64,000 nt of DNA from Balamuthia mandrillaris (Eukaryota > Discosea > Longamoebia > Balamuthiidae): assembly GCA_031835245.1 (NCBI GenBank), contig JAVKOQ010000074.1:144400-208399 (forward strand), read 5' to 3'. The position numbers and the translations under genes are program-made. The notes below the pieces were generated by a model. It was not told where the DNA came from and did no database searches. It saw nothing but the letters and a program-made list of their open reading frames with translations. Shown here piece by piece: positions 58,530-64,000 of this stretch. Position 1 is the stretch's first letter, and the number at the start of each line of letters is the position of its first letter.

Positions 58530-60734
58530 TCAGTTGGAGCTTGAAGTTTGCTTCACGTCTTGAACTCGTTTTACAAGTAGTGGCCACCCAACTTGCACAA
58601 CCGTGAAGGCTTCAATCGATTCAATGGTGGGATCATTTGCAAGGAGGAGTTGTTTGTATTTACGAGCTTGTTCTTGTGCTTTGCGCTCCAAATCCGCCAC
58701 GGTAGTTCCTGGGCGCTCTTTCAAGATGTTCAACAGAAGTTCAGAGAGCTTGTAGGAGCGGAGAGTCTCAGGTGTTGCCTGTTCAGTAAACTTTTGGAAT
58801 TGTTGAAGAATGCCATGAAGCGACACACATTGAAAGCTTTTATCTTTTCCTGGGATTATGATTCCATTGGGTCGTAGTCTCTTCAACTCTAGCATGAGTA
58901 CCTGGTTCTCATATCGCAGAATTAAGTCGTGCCGTTTTGCATAATCCAGCTTGTGCACACGAGCTTCATTCCATTTTGTCTTCCCTCCCACAACGTCCAG
59001 CAGAGGAAATTCCGAAGACACAGTGTAGACTCCTTTCAATCCCACAGTTGCTCTGAAAGCACTCTCCAATGCTGCGTGAAGACCGGCTTCAGGGAAAGCG
59101 TTGTCCATTCTCACTCCGAGTTTGCAAATCACACCCCAAAGAAGATTCTTCACCGTCTCTTCGTTTGGGTGGCAGATGGTGTGGACGATCTGATCCATAT
59201 TCAGTTGTAGCTTCTCTCTCAGATGGTTGAACAATGGACCTGTCACCAAGGTGTTGGGAGGGCGCAAGAAACGCTTACCTCTAGCAGATGGATCGGTTGT
59301 TGGAGGAGGTATAAAGGTAACCCACCCATGGTACCACATCAGGGACAACATGTTTTGGCGCGATGCTTGTGAACCACGGAGCAGATCCGGAAGTTTGAAA
59401 GTTTGGTCAACACTAGAGATGTTGACAGGAACCATTGGATTCAGTAATTCCTCGATGATGGCTTGCGTTTTGGAGTTGACAGGAGGTTTGCAGAACAACG
59501 AGATGATATTATCACTCGGTTGTGTGTTGGGGTCCTGTTTGGTGCGTGTGTAGTGGAGCGAATGGGTTAGCGTGAGGGTGAGAACGAGTAAAGGAGGATA
59601 TGTACTCACTTTCAGAGCATCCACTAATACCTGTGGGTCTACCTGCTTCCAGCTCTGCACTACATCACGAAACTGGGAATTCGCCAGGTATTTGCGGAAA
59701 AAGGAAAGGCAGAGTGTGGTGTTGTACATCAGTTTCTCGTCTGGAACATTTTCATGGAAGCGATAACCATTGTAGTAGCGCTGCATCACTTCAAGCACAA
59801 CAGCCTGTTCGTTTCCAGAGACTCCAATTGCTGCCAGTGCCTCCGAAAGATCCCGTTTCGTAAGCCCACAAGCATCAGCCAGACTGTCAACGAGAGTAAT
59901 TTGCTCGATGTTGTTCGCTCCAGAAGCGTCAGCAAGGGCGAGGGGAGCGATACCAAAGGTGATGGATCGGTAGTCCATCAGCCGTGAGTTGCCTGTTTTG
60001 ATTGCTTCGTAGAAGGCTCTAATGGGCGAAGAAAGAGGTACCCCAGAGGTGCCAGTCACCACCTTGTTATATGCGCGTATGTCTTCCAGCATCAACTTGT
60101 TTGCAAAGCGATCATACTCGTCTATCAGCACAAGGAGGCGTGGGTTGGTGCTACGGCTTACTGCACCCATCAGTGATTGAAGGGAAGCCAACGCATTCTT
60201 CTCATTTTGAAGGAGAGACCGTAATCTTGAGAGAAGTTCATTATAGAATAGTTGATCTTGTCACGCAGAGCAGCAGAGATGCCAGTAGGGGTTGCAGAGG
60301 TGGTGTCAATGGAGAAATCTAGGGGAAGAACATAAAAGCAGTTCTTCAACGGGATCGGGTTCTTTCCAATGTAGAGATCCCCGAAGAGGTTGTTGAACTC
60401 GTTCTTCTGACGAAGATCATAGTACGAATGGAGAGTCGAGTTAAGGAGGGATTTCCCAAAGCGAGGAGGACGCAAGAACATGGAATGTTTTCCAGCCTTC
60501 TCGAAAACAGGGATCACATGTGTCTTGTCAGAATACCACTAGAAGCAGGAACATGAACGTCAGTTCGTCTGCTAGAAAGAAGAAAGCACAGTTCTCATAC
60601 CTGCTTGGCCTTTCGGATTTCAGCAAAGTTCTGTTGCCCATAAGGAAAGAAAATGGGCGTGGCTGGAGAAGCTTCGTTGCGAAAATAGGGATCAAGAAAA
60701 AGTCGAATGAGCAAGAGGAGAAGGAAGAAGAAAC

Positions 60735-60781
<47 letters not shown>

Positions 60782-61697
60782 AAGATCGGGCATGGAAGTG
60801 CAGAAAGAAGAGGAGTTAAACAAAAACGAACCGTTCGCTACACCCAAAGTGTTGTTTGTAGGACCCTCAGCAGGTGGCACAGCACAATGACGTTCAGGGT
60901 CTGCTGTATTTTAATCAAAGCAAATGAACAACAACAACATAAGACAACAACAACAACAACAACAACATAAGACAACAACAACAACAACAACAACAACATA
61001 AGACAACAACAACATAAGACAACAACAACATAAGACAACAACAACATAAGACAACATAAGACAACATAAGACAACAACAAACAATCATACCTTGATTCTG
61101 GAGAGTAAACGAAAATACATGCCTCGAGAAACACAACGGTGGAGGGGAAATAGTGATCCTCTTCACAAACTGAGTGCGAAGGGGAGACCATTGTTGCCCC
61201 AACATGGTTGAACGCGAGAACTTGATGAGAGGCAGACCAAAAGGAAATGAGAGGAAGTTGAAGTCTTTGTTGTTAGGAAATGAGAGGAAGTTGAAGTCTT
61301 CCAGCGTAGGAAACCAGTGACGTGGCAGGAAGCCAAGATCATAAGATCTACAACAAAAAAAATTAACCCCTTTCCGGTGGTTTGGGTCACGGCATTTTTG
61401 GCCGCTAACTTTTTTTTTCTTGTTGGTTTTTCATTTAATTTTTTTTTGTAATGAAGAAATAGAAATACACATCTGAAGAGCAAAAGAACCATGCAGCAAT
61501 ACAGAGCCAAGCTCCGCCATTTATATGCACACATGTAGCGTGCACAACAGAGGCTGGAGCACAGTTTGAAGGGAGAGATAGCAAGACACCATATGCACAT
61601 GAAATAACAGCACAAGCACATCAACTCCACCCACTGAAGGCGATGGTGATGGCGATGGCGATGACAGTCCTCCATCCTTTCTCATCTTTGATGCCAT
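58530..61697 (-). CDS. AAA-ATPase-like / PD-(D/E)XK nuclease-like protein (DUF1703 type)
   Basis: The order of parts is that of the AAA-ATPase-like plus PDDEXK_9 family, common in bacteria and scattered in protists and fungi. FFPYGQQNFAEIRKAKQ and WYSDKTHVIPVFEKAGKH (60480-60670) lead into the Walker A variant RPPRFGKSLLNS. Walker B is LLVLIDEYDRF (about 60110-60150). The C-terminal nuclease-like core has DVVGGKTKWNE and LILRYENQVLMLELKRLR (E-x-K). Exons 59610 upward and 58530-59534 join in phase. Upstream exons are tentative: a piece at about 61086-61347 and a start at 61697 (MASKMRKDGG, Ser/Pro repeat). Between the Walker A and Walker B parts, near 60190-60240, the frame changes by one base with no room for an intron. 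This may be a frameshift, a sequence error or an inactive copy. Function in eukaryotes is unknown. Confidence 0.75.
60743..60778. repeat. (GA)n microsatellite in an AAA-ATPase-like gene intron
   Basis: GA on +, CT in the transcript of the minus-strand gene. Confidence 0.9.
60927..61083. repeat. ACATAAGACAACA / AAC minisatellite
   Basis: Alternating runs of AAC triplets and CATAAGACA units, about 155 bases, in a presumed intron of the AAA-ATPase-like gene. Unlike the other intron repeats here it is not purine/pyrimidine split. Confidence 0.9.
61242..61300. repeat. 33-base tandem duplication
   Basis: A 26-base block, AGGAAATGAGAGGAAG onward, occurs at 61242-61267 and again at 61275-61300, period 33. 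In the presumed coding frame (minus) it gives an 11-residue repeat, KDFNFLSFP type, without a frame change. Confidence 0.85.
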
Positions 61698-61762
61698 GTT
61701 CGTTTTAACAAATAAAAAGAAAAGTTAAAAGAAAGGAAAAAAAAGACATGAAAGAAATACAA
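61348..61762. other. Region upstream of the second exon of the AAA-ATPase-like gene
   Basis: Holds the tentative first exon (about 61630-61697, Ser/Pro repeat) and an unassigned stretch. T- and A-rich runs at 61410-61450. No other feature seen. Confidence 0.3.
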
Positions 61763-61769
61763 AGAAACA

Positions 61770-62450
61770 AACAGGAGAGGAGAGGAGAGGGAGAGGAGAG
61801 GAGAGAGAGGGAGAGGAGAGGAGGGAGAGGAGAGGAGAGAGGAGGAGGGAGAGGAGAGGAGAGGGAGGAGAGGAGGAAGAGGAGAGGGAGAGAGGAGAGG
61901 GAGAGGAGAGGAGAGAGGAGAGCAGAGGAGAGGAGAGCAGAGGAGAGGAGAGAGGGAGAGGAGAGAGGAGAGGAGAGGAGAGGAGGGAGACAGAGAGGAG
62001 AGGAGAGGAGAGGGAGAGGAGAGGAGAGGAGAGGAGAGGAGAGGAGGGAGCAGAGGAGAGAGAGAGAGAGGAGAGGAGAGGAGAGGGGAGAGAGGAGAGA
62101 GGAGAGAGGAGAGGAGAGAGGAGGAGAGGAGAGAGAGGAGAGAGGAGAGGAGAGGGAGAGGAGGAGAGGAGAGGAGAGGGAGAGCAGAGGAGAGGAGAGG
62201 GAGAGGAGAGGAGAGGAGAGGAGAGGAGGGAGAGGAGGAGGGAGAGAGAGAGAGGAGGGAGAGGAGAGGAGAGGGAGGGAGAGGAGAGGAGAGGAGAGGA
62301 GAGGGAGAGGAGAGGGAGAGGAGAGGAGAGAGGAGAGGAGAGGAGAGAGGAGAGGAGAGGGGAGAGGAGAGGAGAGAGGGGAGAGAGGAGAGGAGAGGGA
62401 GAGAGGAGAGCAGAGGAGAGCAGAGGAGAGGAGAGTGGAGGAGAATAGAG
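61770..62450. repeat. Degenerate GGAGA/GAGAG polypurine tract
   Basis: About 680 bases made almost wholly of G and A on the + strand, with rare C in GAGCAGAG units. Irregular GGAGAGGAGAG, GAGAGGAG and GAGGGAG units. Both strands stay open over long stretches as low-complexity reading frames, which are not genes. Confidence 0.95.
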
Positions 62451-62478
62451 CAGAGGAGCAAACCACTTTTACAATGGT

Positions 62479-63220
62479 GTGGCCATTGCAACACCCTTGA
62501 GAGATGAAGACTCTGTAGTGCACAGAGAGCGTTGTTTTCTTTGTGGCATACAGGCCAAAAGGCTAGCTGAACTAGAATTCAAAAGCTCTGTAGTCTCCCA
62601 GTGTACAGAGGATCTGCTAGCAAAACATACTCGGCAGGTGCAGAAGGGCAGATTGGAAGATTTTGAAGCCGTCGGAGAATGTTTTTCAACAAAACAGGAG
62701 AAGGAACGGTAAGGAAAAATCCAAAGCAGAAATTTCTAACTAAAAACACACTTGTTTCCTCCTTAATCAAAACTTTTTGTTGTGCTCCGTTCTTCAAGCT
62801 TGTCTTGTTTCTTTTGTCTACGGCCTACAAAGAAATCTAATGTCGACATGAACAAAAAGATAGCTGGCGTTTCTGCTTTTCGCTGCCACATCAGCTTTCC
62901 CGTGCAGTGCATATTGTGCACAACTGGCTGATCGAAGGCAATCGTAAGCATTTTTGTAGACAAACCAAAAACGGAGAAAAAGGGGAGAAAGAGCAAGAAG
63001 AAAGTGAGACTTGAAGGCGGCTGTTCGAAAGCGCAAGAGGCCAACATGCTCCATTTGTGGCCAGGAGGGACATAACAAAACAACGTGTGCAATGAGAGAC
63101 AACCAATCCTCTACTTCTCGCCCAAAAAAGAAGGCACAAGGACCTCCCCCTTCCGCATATAGAGAATTGCCGTTTTCTTTACAACACACAACAGCCAGAA
63201 AAGAAGAAGTTGTCATCTAA
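62479..63220 (+). CDS. Putative zinc-cluster protein, possibly a DNA-transposon remnant
   Basis: Three exons can be joined in phase: 62479-62708 (with RCFLCGIQAKRL), about 62800-62891 (LSCFFCLRP, FRCHISFP) and about 63009-63220, which holds a zinc knuckle, CSICGQEGHNKTTC, ending ...KEEVVI. Just beyond the stop, the same frame resumes and after a CT-rich 3' splice site reads HLPIRQKGVHKRCVGCAKRGQETRT (63368-63449), which resembles the Cys-rich tail of piggyBac-type transposases. The whole may be a decayed plain DNA transposon or a small domesticated gene; exon joins are weakly supported and the stop between the parts is unresolved. Confidence 0.35.
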
Positions 63221-63339
63221 GGACTTCCGTGTAGTGTGCTTATTAATGCCTTAGCACCAGAGGTTTGACTTCTTCTCCTTTTTCTTTCTTTCTTGTTCTT
63301 CTTCACTCACTTTTGTTCTTACTGTTTGTTTACTTTCTA

Positions 63340-63449
63340 GGAGCCAATAAATATGCAAGATCACCTTCCAATTCGGCAAAAGGGAGTTCACAAGCGCTGT
63401 GTTGGATGTGCTAAGCGAGGGCAGGAAACAAGAACCGGCATGTCTTAGG
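63340..63449 (+). pseudogene. Cys-rich transposase-tail-like exon
   Basis: Open stretch EPINMQDHLPIRQKG then VHKRCVGCAKRGQETRTG, following a pyrimidine-rich acceptor (TTTACTTTCTAG). C-x2-C with following RT pattern resembles piggyBac-type C-terminal zinc domains. It ends early at a stop, without the second CxxC pair. Confidence 0.3.
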
Positions 63450-64000
63450 TAGCATAATTAGTATGCAACCTAAGTCCTTTTAAGTCTTTTGGGCCAATGA
63501 GTATACTTCCCGCCAAAACAACCCTTCCTTCTCCAACGTTTGTGAAAGCAAAGTGGTGGGTTGGAGGGAGGTGAGGTAGGGTGAATGGATTCCTGTTGAG
63601 GGAAATAGAGAAAAATAACAAAAATGTGTTGGAAAACCAACAATTCGCATCATTATGACTTCCTGTCAACACTTTCCCTGGATACTTCAAATTCTCTCAC
63701 CCCTGTTTATTTTCCCTTTTTCCTCATGACACTCTCAAAGTACACACTTTGGTCCATACCTCTTTTTCTTGTAAATAAACCCAGAGTCGCTTACATGCCA
63801 TCCCTTTCTTGATCCACAGGGTTTATCCTTTATCAACAAATAACACGTTCTAAACTAAAAAGGGTGCCCCTTTTTGAAAAATTATTGTTCAATGAAAATA
63901 TTCCCAAAAATAATTATTTTTTGAACCTATACATAAATATTTTTTGAATTGAAATAATTCAAATACAAATTGTTTTTTAAATAATAAACATAACTACTTT
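63450..64000. other. AT-rich right end with palindromes
   Basis: No exon supported. The last 140 bases are strongly AT-rich and include the perfect palindrome AAAAATAATTATTTTT (63906-63921) and an imperfect one around TTGAATTGAAATAATTCAA (about 63945-63963). Confidence 0.45.

Noticed and set aside
61682-62523. Long open frames on both strands across the GA-rich tract (250-270 codons)
   Set aside because: They are pure low-complexity translations of a simple repeat (Arg/Glu or Ser/Leu/Pro) and carry no domain or plausible splice structure.
63450-64000. A transposon terminal inverted repeat at the right edge
   Set aside because: Palindromes are present, but the matching end would lie outside the window and AT-rich sequence gives palindromes by chance.
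1-64000. tRNA, rRNA or CRISPR features
   Set aside because: No cloverleaf-like, rRNA-like or regularly spaced repeat-spacer sequence was seen by eye; a covariance-model scan would be needed to exclude small RNAs.

Overview
This is a gene-dense nuclear fragment of a eukaryote. Most genes are broken by many short introns (about 50-150 bases), intergenic gaps are a few hundred bases or less, and genes lie on both strands. The protein set points to a free-living amoeba, most likely Amoebozoa: an EF-hand-less NADPH oxidase, a short IQGAP-type RasGAP without calponin or IQ parts, a MEK-kinase carrying an F-box and WD40 repeats (a layout known from Dictyostelium MEKKalpha), a copine, a RasGEF, a RhoGEF and a fungal/protist-type saccharopine dehydrogenase. 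That placement is inference from protein resemblance alone. No rRNA, tRNA, CRISPR or virus-like element was recognised.

Layout, left to right: NADPH oxidase (-, cut by the left edge), saccharopine dehydrogenase LYS1 (-), RAD17 clamp loader (+), RasGEF (+), arginase-fold protein (-), IQGAP-like RasGAP (-), Ecdysoneless/SGT1 (-), PB1-kinase-F-box-WD40 protein (+), TMEM131-like protein (+), a small coiled-coil gene (+), a C2-domain protein (-), a DH-PH RhoGEF (-), an ovothiol-type methyltransferase (-), a tandem-RUN plus Rubicon-homology protein (-), a Tim17/22/23-like membrane protein (+), a TraB-domain protein (-), a copine (+), a small secreted protein (+), an AAA-ATPase-like/PD-(D/E)XK protein (-), and a zinc-cluster fragment that may be a DNA-transposon remnant (+). 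For 11 genes I reconstructed exons until every splice phase closed on a whole reading frame; those coordinates are the most reliable. The others are given as spans with partial exon detail.

Functionally the window is rich in small-GTPase and kinase signalling (RasGEF, IQGAP RasGAP, RhoGEF, MEKK, C2 and copine proteins), membrane traffic (TMEM131-like, RUN-RH), checkpoint and splicing factors (RAD17, ECD) and metabolism (LYS1, ovothiol-type methyltransferase). Nothing in the sequence shows co-transcription.

The most notable observations are a U12-type AT-AC intron in RAD17, a palindrome TTGTCGACAA repeated in gene-start regions, strand-biased CT microsatellites that sit in introns almost always in the pyrimidine sense, a stand-alone membrane-anchored ovothiol-type methyltransferase, the PB1-kinase-F-box-WD40 and RUN-RUN-RH architectures, and a right-hand accessory region (about 57.9-64 kb) with a 680-base polypurine tract, a prokaryote-type ATPase/nuclease gene and a zinc-cluster remnant.
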